Shown here piece after piece: positions 51,013 to 60,522 of a DNA stretch of 64,000 nucleotides. The stretch is from assembly GCA_029258915.1 (NCBI GenBank), contig JAPDJU010000005.1, positions 124,001 to 188,000 of the forward strand, in the 5' to 3' direction. A program made the position numbers and the translations under genes. The DNA is from Thermoproteota archaeon (GTDB taxonomy: Archaea > Thermoproteota > Thermoprotei_A > EX4484-217-1). The notes beneath the pieces were generated by a model. The model saw only the letters and a list, made by a program, of their open reading frames with translations, was not told where the DNA came from and made no database searches. How positions within the stretch are numbered: the stretch's first letter is position 1; every line of letters begins with the position of its first letter.

Positions 51013-51987
51013 TCAAACAAGTGAATAGTCTCTAAATATAGCTATTACTGGTTCTTTATGTGATTTACTAAGCATCGCTCTTCCCATACCCTTAGTATTA
51101 AATGCTGCACCTACGTATCCACGGAAGTCTACAATTATTAATCCTGCTGTATTTTCTCCAAAAAATGCTGACATATATTCTATGCTTTTAACAGCTGCAG
51201 AGGTAGCGTTTAAACCGGCTTCTACGAACTCTACGGCCTTTCTACATAAACCTGCTATTAAGATGTATTCTCCAATACCTGTTGATGAAGCAGCAGCATT
51301 CTTATTTGCATAGAATCCTGCACCAACTATAGGTGTGTCCCCTATTCTTCCCGGTAATTTTAACCAGTATCCTCCTGTTGAAGTAGCAGCTGCTAATCTT
51401 CCTTCCCTATCTAAAGCTACAGCACCCACTGTTCCATAAGCTATATCCTTATATTTTTGTACAAGTTCACTTATTCTTCGTAAATGTTTAATATCTCCTT
51501 TGAGGAGCCTTGAATAAAGTTCATTATACTTTCTCTTCTTGTCTTCTTGCGGTGCGAAATCGTATGTTTCTAACCCTAGTTTCTCTCCCAATTTCTCTGC
51601 AAAATCACCAGCTAAAAGTACATGGTCTGTATGGTCCATAATAGCTTTAGCTAAAAGTATAGGGTTTCTTATTTTTCTAATTAAAGCTACACCCGCTGCT
51701 CTCATGGTCTTACCGTCCATTATTCCCGCATCCATTTCAACATATCCATGAAGGTTAAGCACAGAACCTATTCCTGCATTCATATGTCCGCAATCTTCCA
51801 TCATCTTAACAGCCTCAACAACACCTTCGATAGCGCTTCCAGAAAGTAAAGCTTCATAACCGTTAGTTACTGCGTCTTTTAAGCATGATCTATATTCTTT
51901 AAAATTCCTCCTACTAAAACTCCCCGCACCACCATGGACGAGAATAATGGGTTTCTCAAACGGCTGTACATGATGTTTCATTTTCAA
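51013..51987 (-). CDS. Isoaspartyl peptidase / L-asparaginase (Ntn type)
   Basis: Ntn-hydrolase precursor of the plant-type asparaginase family, cleaving itself before Thr186 in Y-G-T-V-G-A-V-A-L-D to expose the nucleophile. N-terminal V-H-G-G-A-G, then A-G-I-G-S and M-D-A-G-I-M-D; after cleavage G-R-I-G-D-T-P-I-V-G-A-G and S-S-T-G-I-G-E. All are complete. It removes isoaspartyl residues, useful for protein repair at high temperature, or hydrolyses asparagine. 324 residues is normal. Confidence 0.92.
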   Translation of the reverse strand: MKMKHHVQPFEKPIILVHGGAGSFSRRNFKEYRSCLKDAVTNGYEALLSGSAIEGVVEAVKMMEDCGHMNAGIGSVLNLHGYVEMDAGIMDGKTMRAAGVALIRKIRNPILLAKAIMDHTDHVLLAGDFAEKLGEKLGLETYDFAPQEDKKRKYNELYSRLLKGDIKHLRRISELVQKYKDIAYGTVGAVALDREGRLAAATSTGGYWLKLPGRIGDTPIVGAGFYANKNAAASSTGIGEYILIAGLCRKAVEFVEAGLNATSAAVKSIEYMSAFFGENTAGLIIVDFRGYVGAAFNTKGMGRAMLSKSHKEPVIAIFRDYSLV

Positions 51988-52054
51988 AACACCTACAGTT
52001 ACTTTGAGAATAAAATTTTAAGCTTTATTCTAAAACCTAAACAAGGGGTAATCT

Positions 52055-52849
52055 TTGCCATATTATGCTATAGTAATTATGCCTACAGAGCTAAATTATC
52101 AGCAAAGCATAGTAAGTGTTATGAAAGCTATAAGTGAACTGTTTAATTTAGGGTACGAGGTTTACTATTCTCTAGAACCATTTACACTTAAGGTTAAAGA
52201 AACAATAATTTCATCTTCATACAAATGGTTCTCTAGATGTTTCGGAATAAACACTCTAATAGTACCTGTATCTGAAAGTGAAGACTTAGATCTTATTTTA
52301 CAAGTAGCAGAAAAACATGGAGTAAATATAGCATATTCTCATGAAAGATTATGGATTAAGGGTAGAAAGTTAAAGTTTTTGTGTATTGACGCATTTAAAA
52401 ATGTACCTAAGAATGTCACTGAAACAGTATTAAGCATGGGATTTAACGTAAGTCCAGATAAGGATTATCCAAACATTTCTACGCTTAATAATTTTCTGGT
52501 CTTTTCTTATAACAATAATGAAATTTTTAGAGAGTATTTTTATTTAGAGGAAAAAGTTTCTGTAGAGAATATATATGTTAAAAAGCCATGGCACACCTTA
52601 GTATATGGCGTGAATTTTAACAAGGTATATGAGAAGCTTTTAGGTACAAGGATTCAGCTACATAAGTATCACAACATGTACCTAGAACCCTTAGTCTTAG
52701 CAAATAATGAATACCCTTTACTTATTGAGGATATCTCTAATAATGCTGTATTTCTTTATTTGCATTTTCAAGCTGGTTCTCACACGGAGAAACTGCTTGC
52801 TAATATATTGCTTTACATGTCCAGTACACAAGTTAGATTGCATCTTTAA
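52055..52849 (+). CDS. Uncharacterised protein, 264 aa
   Basis: 264 residues from TTG 52055 (ATG 52079 is an alternative start). Alpha/beta with motifs not recognised: Y-A-I-V-I-M-P-T-E-L, L-I-V-P-V-S-E-S-E-D-L, H-G-V-N-I-A-Y-S-H-E-R-L, L-Y-L-H-F-Q-A-G-S-H. No membrane segment or cysteine cluster. It is separated by 67 bases from the asparaginase, divergent. Function unknown. Confidence 0.6.
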   Translation: MPYYAIVIMPTELNYQQSIVSVMKAISELFNLGYEVYYSLEPFTLKVKETIISSSYKWFSRCFGINTLIVPVSESEDLDLILQVAEKHGVNIAYSHERLWIKGRKLKFLCIDAFKNVPKNVTETVLSMGFNVSPDKDYPNISTLNNFLVFSYNNNEIFREYFYLEEKVSVENIYVKKPWHTLVYGVNFNKVYEKLLGTRIQLHKYHNMYLEPLVLANNEYPLLIEDISNNAVFLYLHFQAGSHTEKLLANILLYMSSTQVRLHL

Positions 52850-52914
52850 GTTATTTCTGCAAATATTAAAATAGGTAATACTAAATTTTTTAACTTGAGC
52901 GAACGGGTGGCATA

Positions 52915-53376
52915 TTGTCTGATATAGATCCTTCGTTTTTAAAGTACATAAACAGCCGGCGGGTAAAGATGTTAAAATATATTGTTTGGGGTGTGAACAG
53001 CATCGATGAGTTATCTCATGTTATGCTTACTGGTAAAAATGTTGTTAAGAGGCATGCTAGGTTGCTTGAAACAATAGGAGTACTTAACATTAAGAGTAAC
53101 ACTCTAGAGTTGAACAAAGCACCACGAAATATTGCATTGCTTTACTGTATTGGTATAATAGATGAGAAAGGGTTTTTTAAAATGGTTCGAGATTACATAT
53201 TATCAATAATAGAGCAATGTAGTAGGAGAGTTAATGTAGAGAACATAAATATTTACTTTTCAGGAGATGGAGGACTACTTATAGAAACAGCAAGTAAAAT
53301 AGATGAAAGTATAAAAAGTAAAATTGCTGAAAGAATACTTAAAAAACTAAAATTCACATATGTTCATTTTAAGTAG
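52915..53376 (+). CDS. Winged-helix regulator-like protein
   Basis: 153 residues from TTG 52915, behind GGGTGG. The N-terminal 60 residues form a winged helix (M-L-K-Y-I-V-W-G-V-N-S-I-D-E-L-S-H-V-M ... V-V-K-R-H-A-R-L-L-E-T-I-G-V-L). The C-terminal domain is alpha/beta with I-N-I-Y-F-S-G-D-G-G-L-L-I. Probable transcription regulator. A C/D sRNA begins 2 bases after the stop codon. Confidence 0.68.
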   Translation: MSDIDPSFLKYINSRRVKMLKYIVWGVNSIDELSHVMLTGKNVVKRHARLLETIGVLNIKSNTLELNKAPRNIALLYCIGIIDEKGFFKMVRDYILSIIEQCSRRVNVENINIYFSGDGGLLIETASKIDESIKSKIAERILKKLKFTYVHFK

Positions 53377-53378
53377 GG

Positions 53379-53428
53379 ATGATGAGTTGAAACATACTGA
53401 GTTTAATGCGGATCACCGACCTCTCTGA
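53379..53428 (+). ncRNA. C/D box sRNA candidate
   Basis: C ATGATGA 53379-53385, guide GTTGAAACATA (11 nt), D' CTGA 53397-53400, degenerate C' ATGCGGA 53406-53412, guide TCACCGACCTCT (12 nt), D CTGA 53425-53428. It starts right after the winged-helix gene stop and its last 16 bases overlap the 3' end of the convergent zinc-protein gene. The second target is AGAGGUCGGUGA; not placed. Confidence 0.68.
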
Positions 53429-53655
53429 CCATGCTTAACAATATGTGGTTGTGTAATTCTTCTTTTACTGCCTCTCACATTTGTTATTACACGTACTACA
53501 ATAATCTCCTTCGTCTTTCTTGGACTAGGCCATAATTTCCACTTACATATACCACATATTTTAGCTCTAAATTTCCTATTATTCCTGAGATCCTTCAGTT
53601 CAACTAACCATCTTGCTCTATGACTTTTACATATTTCACAGTCTTTCTTAACCAT
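53413..53655 (-). CDS. Small zinc-finger protein, 80 aa
   Basis: 80 residues: C-E-I-C-K-S-H-R-A-R-W near the N-terminus and C-G-I-C-K-W-K-L-W-P near residue 35 form a zinc site. A basic C-terminus (R-G-S-K-R-R-I-T-Q-P-H-I-V-K-H-G-Q-R-G-R) favours RNA or ribosome binding. Starts ATG 53655. Convergent with the winged-helix gene and overlapping the sRNA at 53379. Function unknown. Confidence 0.7.
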   Translation of the reverse strand: MVKKDCEICKSHRARWLVELKDLRNNRKFRAKICGICKWKLWPSPRKTKEIIVVRVITNVRGSKRRITQPHIVKHGQRGR

Positions 53656-53723
53656 CTTGTAGCCCTTCTTCGCTATAGTACTTTGTTAAGGATAGTATTT
53701 TAAAACTGTTTCTTCTAAGTTCT

Positions 53724-54284
53724 ATGTGGAGGTTAAAAGTTTTGGTTGAGCCGAGATTTAACCTGATAATGTCTACATATGCTTTAAGAGAAGAGGCAGC
53801 TATAGAGGAGCTAACACAGTACGTTGGCGGCGTTTACGTTGTTTGGAAGCAAAGGTCTTTAGTTTTAGTTAGAACTACACGTATGGATCCATATGATGCA
53901 GTTAAAACCGTTAAAGAAAATATAGATCCTAAGTTTACCAATATTTTAAGAATAATTCCCGTAGACTTAGTGTATTCTCCGGTTCTTGAAGACGTAGCTA
54001 AAGTAATATGGGACTTAGCTAATGAAAAGATAGGATCCAATGAAACATTTAGAATAACCCTTGAAGGCCATTTACTTAAGGTAACAGACGAAGGAGGGCT
54101 TATTGAAGCACGAAGCAGAGAGTCAATAGACTATATTGCTAAAAACATAGATAGAAAAGTTAGTTTGAAAAATCCTGATAAAATAGTTTACATTAAAGTA
54201 GTTAGAGTTGCTGGAAAACCCTACGCAGCCATATCTATTTGTAAACCAGAAGATATAATATCAACGCAGAAAATGAGTAAATGA
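53724..54284 (+). CDS. THUMP-domain protein (TAN1-like)
   Basis: 186 residues: an N-terminal ferredoxin-like part with R-E-E-A-A-I-E-E-L-T, then a THUMP domain with I-P-V-D-L-V-Y-S-P-V and T-F-R-I-T-L-E-G ... V-Y-I-K-V-V-R-V-A-G. THUMP domains capture the 3' CCA end of tRNA. A TAN1-like protein lacking an enzyme domain probably helps a tRNA acetyltransferase make ac4C12. It converges with XPB. Confidence 0.78.
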   Translation: MWRLKVLVEPRFNLIMSTYALREEAAIEELTQYVGGVYVVWKQRSLVLVRTTRMDPYDAVKTVKENIDPKFTNILRIIPVDLVYSPVLEDVAKVIWDLANEKIGSNETFRITLEGHLLKVTDEGGLIEARSRESIDYIAKNIDRKVSLKNPDKIVYIKVVRVAGKPYAAISICKPEDIISTQKMSK

Positions 54285-54302
54285 GAAAGAATATCTCAAA
54301 AA

Positions 54303-55931
54303 TTATTTGAAGAGAATCTCGGTTAAATCAAAACTCTTTCTCCGCCTTGACTGTAGCTCCTCAAGAGTGCCTCTGACTATTATTTCATAGAGCCTAGCTT
54401 CCTTACCCTCTGAAGGTCTTAATAGTCTACCGAGTCTTTGAATAAACTGTCTTCTAGAACCAGTACCTGTAACTATGATTCCTACGTTAGCATCCGGTAT
54501 ATCTAGTCCTTCGTCACCAACCGTTGTAACTACGAGAACACGTGTTTTACCTTCCTTAAAATCTCTTAAAATCTCCTGTCTTTTTTTAGTTCCAGTTTCC
54601 CCTATAAGCACAGGCGCATTGAGTAGCTTTCCCAATTCCTTAGCTTGATCAACGTATTGTGTGAAAATTATTATTTTACTCCCTTTCTTGAGCTCTAGCT
54701 TCACAATTTTCTCTACAGCTTTCTTCTTGTTTTCTGCTTTATGAACAATTTGTCTTAACTTACTATGTACCCTTAACGTGTTTTGTGCTCTTATATCTCC
54801 GCTCTTTGCTTTTTCAAGAATTACACTAAACTTTTCACCGCCAGCAAGTTCCCTATATGTTTTATACAGTTCCTTGTATTTCTCATATTCCTTAGGTGTT
54901 AACGCTACCTCTATTGGATATATTATGTATGGAGCAAGATAGCCTCTTATAGCTAATTCTGATGGCGATTTATAATAAACGATACCACCCATAAGAGGAA
55001 AGAGCTCCTCATGCTTTCCATCTTCCCTTACCACAGTAGCTGATAGCCCCATTCTCTTAAGCGCAAAAGAATTCATAGCTATGTATCTAAACTTATCCGA
55101 TGGCAAATGGTGACATTCGTCGATTATTAGAAACGAGAAATATTTTGCTAGGAGATTAATATGTCTGTATGCTGTTTGATACGTAGATATCGTTATCGGT
55201 GATAGTCTTTTTTCCTCACCATAATATAAGCCTATATAATCTCTTCCTATACTTGTAAACTTAGTTATCATTTCTCTCCATTGGAACATTTGTTCCTTAG
55301 TGTAAGTTACTACTAATGTTCTCTCAGAAAGCTTTGCTATAGCAGCTACGGCTATTACAGTTTTTCCTGCTCCTGTGGGTAAAGCTATGATACCTTTAGC
55401 TCCCTTACTAAGCCACGTATTTAAAGCTTCAAGTTGATAATCTCTTAAAACCACGTTAAGTCCTATAGTGAATGGCAATTTAAGCGTTTCAGAAAGACCT
55501 GTTTCATCTATAACTCTTAAACCTATTTCGCTGAGCTTTCTCTTTAGGTCAAAAAAGTATAAGGGTTTGACATAAATTTTCTTTAAGTATCTGTCGTATA
55601 TAACGAAGTTTTTTATTTCCTTAAATCTCTCACCAAGATAAATAGGAGTCTGGAGCACAACTTTATCTCTATCCCAAACCAGTTTAACTGTTCTCTTTGA
55701 TAGAATGCGTTCCTTTATTTTCTCCAATGATTTCTTATTTAAGAATACTCCTAGCTCTTCAAGTATTGAGACTACTTCATCAAAATCCATATTGTTTCGA
55801 TGTATTTTATCAAAGTTTATGACAAATTTTGAACCTCTTTCCCTACTCCACCCTAAATAGTCTGCTATAGTGAGAAGTTTCTCGTACTCCTCCTTGTCTA
55901 ACCATTTTTTAATTTCAAAGTATATTGACAA
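54303..55931 (-). CDS. xpb: XPB-type DNA helicase
   Basis: 542-residue SF2 helicase of the XPB/Rad25 family. Walker A is L-P-T-G-A-G-K-T, Walker B D-E-C-H-H, motif III S-A-T, motif VI Q-R-L-G-R-L-L-R-P, with the XPB-specific R-E-D region. The N-terminal about 130 residues are the damage-recognition-like domain. Used in repair and transcription-related DNA opening. It lies 6 bases downstream of an unknown gene on the same strand, not of a recognisable Bax1 nuclease. Confidence 0.9.
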   Translation of the reverse strand: MSIYFEIKKWLDKEEYEKLLTIADYLGWSRERGSKFVINFDKIHRNNMDFDEVVSILEELGVFLNKKSLEKIKERILSKRTVKLVWDRDKVVLQTPIYLGERFKEIKNFVIYDRYLKKIYVKPLYFFDLKRKLSEIGLRVIDETGLSETLKLPFTIGLNVVLRDYQLEALNTWLSKGAKGIIALPTGAGKTVIAVAAIAKLSERTLVVTYTKEQMFQWREMITKFTSIGRDYIGLYYGEEKRLSPITISTYQTAYRHINLLAKYFSFLIIDECHHLPSDKFRYIAMNSFALKRMGLSATVVREDGKHEELFPLMGGIVYYKSPSELAIRGYLAPYIIYPIEVALTPKEYEKYKELYKTYRELAGGEKFSVILEKAKSGDIRAQNTLRVHSKLRQIVHKAENKKKAVEKIVKLELKKGSKIIIFTQYVDQAKELGKLLNAPVLIGETGTKKRQEILRDFKEGKTRVLVVTTVGDEGLDIPDANVGIIVTGTGSRRQFIQRLGRLLRPSEGKEARLYEIIVRGTLEELQSRRRKSFDLTEILFK

Positions 55932-55937
55932 TACTTT

Positions 55938-56393
55938 TCACTCCATATAATCATATCCTATTATTTTAATCTCTCCAGGTATTTTGAACCCTAAATCTCT
56001 AAGTTTATGCGTTATCTCCTTAACTACATTATTCATTTGTACACTGTCCTTAACATCTATTATAGCATATATCTGGTCTTCACTTTCCCTATAAAGTACA
56101 GACATTTTTAATAGATTATTCCTCAAGTCTACAACCACTTTATCCCATTGAACCCTATGTTTTTCAGCATTTTCTCTACTCACAATTACTTTAATACCTT
56201 GAACGTTAGCTTCCTCTCCGGATACCGTGTTTATCTCTAGCGTTAATGAAACTGTAGGGTTTACGTTATAGAAGAGTTCTAAATATCTGCTACCTCTGTA
56301 TATTGCTTCCTCTAAAACCCAAAGTATATAGTAATCCTTTGGTACATACCGTTTTAGCATGTTCTTTAATTCCCTAATTGAAATTTTAAACAT
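55938..56393 (-). CDS. Uncharacterised protein upstream of XPB
   Basis: 151 residues, alpha/beta: helical N-terminus (I-R-E-L-K-N-M-L-K-R-Y), strand-rich centre (V-S-L-T-L-E-I-N-T-V) and a C-terminal V-V-K-E-I-T-H-K-L-R-D-L-G-F helix and strand. No catalytic motif. The 6-base gap to XPB suggests co-translation. It is far shorter than Bax1, the usual archaeal XPB partner, and shows no similarity to it by eye. Unknown function. Confidence 0.6.
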   Translation of the reverse strand: MFKISIRELKNMLKRYVPKDYYILWVLEEAIYRGSRYLELFYNVNPTVSLTLEINTVSGEEANVQGIKVIVSRENAEKHRVQWDKVVVDLRNNLLKMSVLYRESEDQIYAIIDVKDSVQMNNVVKEITHKLRDLGFKIPGEIKIIGYDYME

Positions 56394-56473
56394 GACATGT
56401 TCCTTGCGTGTTTAATTTAACCTAAAACTTTATCTATACTCTATTATTTTTAAAACTTCAGAGTGAAGGAATA

Positions 56474-57070
56474 TTGATAATTAAACTTTACAATTGCTTA
56501 GATTACATTAAAAAGATCGAAAAAGAATATACTGATATTCTAAATAAAGTAAATAATAAGTTTAAGAGTAAAGGAGTACCTGTTTCCATTTACTTAGCTA
56601 AAGATGAAAAACACGTTAACGGTAAAGTCTTTATCAGATACTATGGAGTGAAAATTAAGGTTCAAGGGGAAATAGATGTTGAAAATGTAATTTTACCTCC
56701 ACGTTTCATGCTAGATGGGTTTGAATACGTTATAGACAACGATACTGTGCTTTGCTCTTATAAAGTGTTTAGGAAGTATGCTAACATGCTAGGACCATGT
56801 ATGGTGGTTGTTGAATTAGATAAGTTAAAGAACATAATTGTTTCTAAAATCCGTGAAAAAGCTTACAAAGTTAAGAGAGATTATATTGCGAAAACTAAAA
56901 TACCTATCTCACGGGTTCCCTTAATGCAAACAGGTATTATAAAGATGATATCCGAAGAGTTAAACATCACATACGAAGATCTAATAGATTATTTAGTGTA
57001 CTTGAGTGATAAAGGTGATATAAATATATCCTTTGGCGAAAGCGGGGAACTATGGTTACTTACTATGTAG
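56474..57070 (+). CDS. Uncharacterised protein with C-terminal winged-helix-like region
   Basis: 198 residues from TTG 56474. N-terminal alpha/beta part (I-I-K-L-Y-N-C-L-D-Y-I ... V-S-I-Y-L-A-K-D). The C-terminus (I-I-K-M-I-S-E-E-L-N-I-T-Y-E-D-L-I-D-Y-L-V-Y-L-S-D-K-G-D-I) resembles a winged helix with a final W-L-L-T. The gene lies between the XPB operon (divergent) and gatC. Function unknown. Confidence 0.58.
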   Translation: MIIKLYNCLDYIKKIEKEYTDILNKVNNKFKSKGVPVSIYLAKDEKHVNGKVFIRYYGVKIKVQGEIDVENVILPPRFMLDGFEYVIDNDTVLCSYKVFRKYANMLGPCMVVVELDKLKNIIVSKIREKAYKVKRDYIAKTKIPISRVPLMQTGIIKMISEELNITYEDLIDYLVYLSDKGDINISFGESGELWLLTM

Positions 57071-57139
57071 AAAACATAGCAAAAAGCAACACTGTCCTAG
57101 CATCCTTAAATTTTAGTTTTCTTCAAGATATTTTAGAGT

Positions 57140-57445
57140 GTGGTAAAGTTGTCTACTAGGGTAAAGAATATGGAAAAATTATTGGAGCATCTTTCATGGC
57201 TTGCTAGAGTAAAGTTATGCAATTATGAGAGAAAATTGTTGGTTAACGATATTGCTAAAATAATGGAGTTTTTCAATAGATTAGGTGAAATTGACGTTAA
57301 AGATGTTGAACCAACTACTCACGTTATAGAGCTGGTTAGTGTTTTTAGGGAAGATAAGCCAGGGAAACCTTTAAGCCTGGATAAGGCTTTAAAAAACGCT
57401 CCTTCCAAGGAGGGGGGATTCTTTAAAGCGCCAAGAATACTTTAG
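57140..57445 (+). CDS. gatC: Aspartyl/glutamyl-tRNA amidotransferase subunit C
   Basis: 101 residues from GTG 57140. Small helical subunit that wraps GatA, with the typical [10 protein letters not shown] opening, D-V-E-P-T-T-H and F-R-E-D-K-P motifs. The start is chosen to keep the first helix. First gene of gatCAB; 10-base gap to gatA. Confidence 0.9.
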   Translation: MVKLSTRVKNMEKLLEHLSWLARVKLCNYERKLLVNDIAKIMEFFNRLGEIDVKDVEPTTHVIELVSVFREDKPGKPLSLDKALKNAPSKEGGFFKAPRIL

Positions 57446-57455
57446 GTGCTATAAT

Positions 57456-58925
57456 ATGGATGTTCTTTCTAAACCAGCAAATGAACTCGGAGAACTCATT
57501 TTGTCAGGCGCCATATCAATAGTGGACCTTATAGATAAAGTTTATGAACGGATAATGAAACTTGAAAGTAAAGTGAATGCGATCATAACTTTAAGAAGCA
57601 GAAGCGATCTTCTTAAAGAGGCGGAGAATAAGGAAAAGGAAATTAAAAGAGGTGCAGCAAAGGGGCTGCTCTTCGGGGTTCCAGTTGCAGTTAAGGATAA
57701 TATTTCAACTAAGGGTATTAGAACAACATGTGGTTCTAAAATTCTAGAAAACTATGTTCCGCCATATGATGCTACCGTAGTAAAGTTGCTTAAGAAAGAG
57801 GGAGCTATAATAATATGTAAAACAAACATGGACGAATTTGCAATGGGTTCTTCTACTGAAACAAGCTACTTTGGACCTACGAGAAACCCTTGGGATCTAG
57901 AGAGAGTTCCAGGAGGGTCTTCTGGGGGTAGCGCGGCTGTTTTAGCAGCGGGAATAGTTCCCTTAGCTTTAGGTTCAGATACTGGTGGGTCTGTTAGATG
58001 TCCAGCAGCATTCACAGCTACTGTAGGTTTAAAGCCGACATATGGTTTAGTTAGCAGATACGGTTTAATAGCCTATGCTAATAGTCTTGAACAAATAGGG
58101 CCTATGGCTAGAAATGTTACAGATGTTGCATTACTTCTCAACGTAATTTCCAAGTATGATGAGAATGATGGAACATCGATACCTGGATCTAGACCTGACT
58201 ACATGTATTCGCTTAGCAATCCATATCATATCAAAGGATCGTTAAAAGTGGGTTTAGTAGTTGAAATGATGGGTGAAGGCGTGTCCGACGAGGTAAGGAA
58301 AGTTATACTCAGAGCTTTGGATAAAATTTCAGGCGAAGGAATAGAGATAGAGGAAGTAAGTTTATCTTCACTGAAATACGCTTTACCAGCTTACTATATT
58401 ATAGCTATGTCTGAGGCTAGTTCTAACCTTGCAAGATATGATGGTGTAAGATATGGCTTTAGGGCTAAAATAGATGGTGATTGGAATAAAGTATATATGG
58501 AAACCAGAGCACAAGGTTTTGGTTTAGAAGTAAAACGTAGAATAATAATGGGAACTTTCGCTTTAAGCGCTGGGTATTTTGACCAATACTATCTTAGAGC
58601 TCTTAAAGTAAGAACGCTTATCTTAAACGACTTTAGGAGGGCATTTAAGAAATTTAATGTTTTAGTAGGTCCAACAATGCCTATATTACCCTTCAAAATA
58701 GGGGAGAAAATAAAAGATCCTTTAGCTATGTACATGTGTGATATTGAAACAGTTTCCGCCAATCTTGCGGGAATTCCCGCCATATCTATTCCTGCAGGTT
58801 TTATAGGCAACCTTCCCGTGGGTTTACAGATCATGGCACCTCCTTTACATGAGGAATTACTGCTTAAGATTAGCAAGATTTTCGAAGATAAAATAGGGTT
58901 AAGAAACTTAATAGCACCTCTATGA
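57456..58925 (+). CDS. gatA: Aspartyl/glutamyl-tRNA amidotransferase subunit A
   Basis: 489-residue amidase-signature glutaminase releasing ammonia for tRNA amidation. The Ser-cisSer-Lys triad is visible as Lys80 (P-V-A-V-K-D-N), Ser155 (G-G-S-S-G-G) and Ser179 (T-G-G-S-V-R-C-P). Works with GatB and GatC to convert Asp-tRNA-Asn to Asn-tRNA, since no AsnRS is seen here. Intact C-terminus (P-A-I-S-I-P-A-G). Confidence 0.96.
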   Translation: MDVLSKPANELGELILSGAISIVDLIDKVYERIMKLESKVNAIITLRSRSDLLKEAENKEKEIKRGAAKGLLFGVPVAVKDNISTKGIRTTCGSKILENYVPPYDATVVKLLKKEGAIIICKTNMDEFAMGSSTETSYFGPTRNPWDLERVPGGSSGGSAAVLAAGIVPLALGSDTGGSVRCPAAFTATVGLKPTYGLVSRYGLIAYANSLEQIGPMARNVTDVALLLNVISKYDENDGTSIPGSRPDYMYSLSNPYHIKGSLKVGLVVEMMGEGVSDEVRKVILRALDKISGEGIEIEEVSLSSLKYALPAYYIIAMSEASSNLARYDGVRYGFRAKIDGDWNKVYMETRAQGFGLEVKRRIIMGTFALSAGYFDQYYLRALKVRTLILNDFRRAFKKFNVLVGPTMPILPFKIGEKIKDPLAMYMCDIETVSANLAGIPAISIPAGFIGNLPVGLQIMAPPLHEELLLKISKIFEDKIGLRNLIAPL

Positions 58926-58934
58926 GGTGATGTT

Positions 58935-60401
58935 ATGGAAAAACTTAAAGTTAAAATAGGTTTGGAGGTTCATGTTCAACTTACTAAGCTTAAAACAAAG
59001 CTCTTCTGCTCATGTCCTTCAGATTACAGAGGAAAACCGCCGAACACTTATGTGTGCCCTGTTTGCCTAGGTTTACCTGGTTCCTTACCTAAAGTAAATA
59101 GTAAAGCTATAGAATATGCTGTAATGGTTGCTTTAGCATTAAACTGTAAAATTAACAGAAAAGTAATGTTCTTTAGAAAACACTATTTCTACCCGGATAT
59201 GACCAAAAACTTTCAAATAACACAATATGATAGAGCAGGAGGTGCGCCAATAGCCGTTAACGGCTACCTTAAGCTAAGCACTAGCGATAAAGAAAAAGTT
59301 GTTAGAATAAGGCGTATAAATATTGAGGAAGATCCTGGTAAACTAGTCTATCCTACAGGCTCAATAATCACAAGTCCCTATACACTTGTAGATTATAATA
59401 GAGCCGGTATTGCCTTACTAGAAATAGTTACAGAACCCGATATAGAAACTCCGGCTGAGGCTAGACTGTTTCTGCAGAAGCTTAGATCTATTCTTGAACA
59501 CCTGGATGTTTGCGATTGCGGGTTAGAAGGAGCAGTCAGGACAGATGCTAACATTTCTGTTGCTGGAGGAGGTAGAGTAGAGATCAAAAACATAGGATCA
59601 ATAAAGGATGTAGAAAAAGCATTAATGTATGAAATATTAAGACAGAAAGAAGCGCTGCTGAAAGGGTTAAGTATTAGAAGTGAAACCCGCCATTGGGATG
59701 ATGTAAGGAAGGTTACTGTACCGTTAAGGGTAAAGGAAGAGGAACAAGATTACAGGTATTTTCCTGAAGCAGATATACCTCCAATAATAATTACAGAAGA
59801 GTTTATCGAGAAAATTGCTAAGCAAATGCCTGAACTCCCAGATGAAAGACTTAAAAGGTTTCAAAGAGAATATGGCCTTCCATACTATGACTCATCAGTT
59901 TTAGTATCTAACAAAAAATTAGCTGACTTCTTCGAAGAAACAGTTAAACTCTATAAAAGAAATCCTAAGAAAGTAGCAAACGTGATAATTAATGATTTTC
60001 TTAGGTGGATTCATGAAAAAGGATTAGAACTAGACAACGTGAAAGCAAAACCAAAGGACATAGCCGAGCTTTTAAAGCTACTTGATAATGGAATTATAAG
60101 TATTAAGATAGCCAAGACGGTATTACCTGAAATAATAGTTTCAGGTAAAAGTCCCTCACAAGTTGTGAAAGAAAGAAAATTGCTCAAAATTTCAGACAAA
60201 CAAATCATAAGGCAAATAGCTTTAAAGATATTTAGAGAACATAAGAAAGCAGCTTTTGATGCGTTGAAAGATAAGAAAGCAATAAATTACCTTATAGGGC
60301 AAATTATGAAATATACTAAAGGTAGAGCGGATCCTGCAGTTACAGGCAAGGTTGTAAAGGAATTATTAACAGATCTTAAGGAGGGAAAGCTGAAGCTTTA
60401 G
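58935..60401 (+). CDS. gatB: Aspartyl/glutamyl-tRNA amidotransferase subunit B
   Basis: 488 residues. The kinase and amidotransferase core starts K-I-G-L-E-V-H-V-Q-L and contains a zinc site, C-S-C-P ... C-P-V-C-L-G-L-P-G-S-L-P. The Y-R-Y-F-P-E-A-D-I-P-P segment follows, then the helical tRNA-binding tail (about 310-488). Activates the carboxylate of Asp or Glu on tRNA by phosphorylation. ATG 58935, 9 bases after gatA. Confidence 0.96.
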   Translation: MEKLKVKIGLEVHVQLTKLKTKLFCSCPSDYRGKPPNTYVCPVCLGLPGSLPKVNSKAIEYAVMVALALNCKINRKVMFFRKHYFYPDMTKNFQITQYDRAGGAPIAVNGYLKLSTSDKEKVVRIRRINIEEDPGKLVYPTGSIITSPYTLVDYNRAGIALLEIVTEPDIETPAEARLFLQKLRSILEHLDVCDCGLEGAVRTDANISVAGGGRVEIKNIGSIKDVEKALMYEILRQKEALLKGLSIRSETRHWDDVRKVTVPLRVKEEEQDYRYFPEADIPPIIITEEFIEKIAKQMPELPDERLKRFQREYGLPYYDSSVLVSNKKLADFFEETVKLYKRNPKKVANVIINDFLRWIHEKGLELDNVKAKPKDIAELLKLLDNGIISIKIAKTVLPEIIVSGKSPSQVVKERKLLKISDKQIIRQIALKIFREHKKAAFDALKDKKAINYLIGQIMKYTKGRADPAVTGKVVKELLTDLKEGKLKL

Positions 60402-60406
60402 TAATG

Positions 60407-60459
60407 TCATTGCGTGGGTCTTTCATCATATTTTCAGCACTTAATCCCTTAATCATCCA
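60407..60459 (-). ncRNA. Possible C/D box sRNA (antisense to gat operon end)
   Basis: Minus strand: weak C TGGATGA (60453-60459), 15-nt guide, D' CTGA (60434-60437), spacer AAAT, perfect C' ATGATGA (60423-60429), guide AAGACCCACGCA (12 nt), and D ATGA (60407-60410). The D'-C' pair is ideal, the outer boxes are not. It lies just after gatB, opposite in strand. Lower confidence. Confidence 0.38.
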
Positions 60460-60522
60460 TAAATATCTATACGACAAAACCGGTATAAACGTTTGTAAAC
60501 ATAGCCTTTTAAGGTGAATAAT

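Noticed and set aside
51013-51987. Bacterial type I or II L-asparaginase
   Set aside because: The G-T-V-G-A-V-A-L-D cleavage site and T-G-I-G-E show the Ntn-hydrolase isoaspartyl peptidase family instead.
57140-60401. A GatD/GatE glutamyl-tRNA amidotransferase
   Set aside because: The genes clearly encode amidase-signature GatA, GatB and GatC; the archaeal GatDE pair is not in the window.
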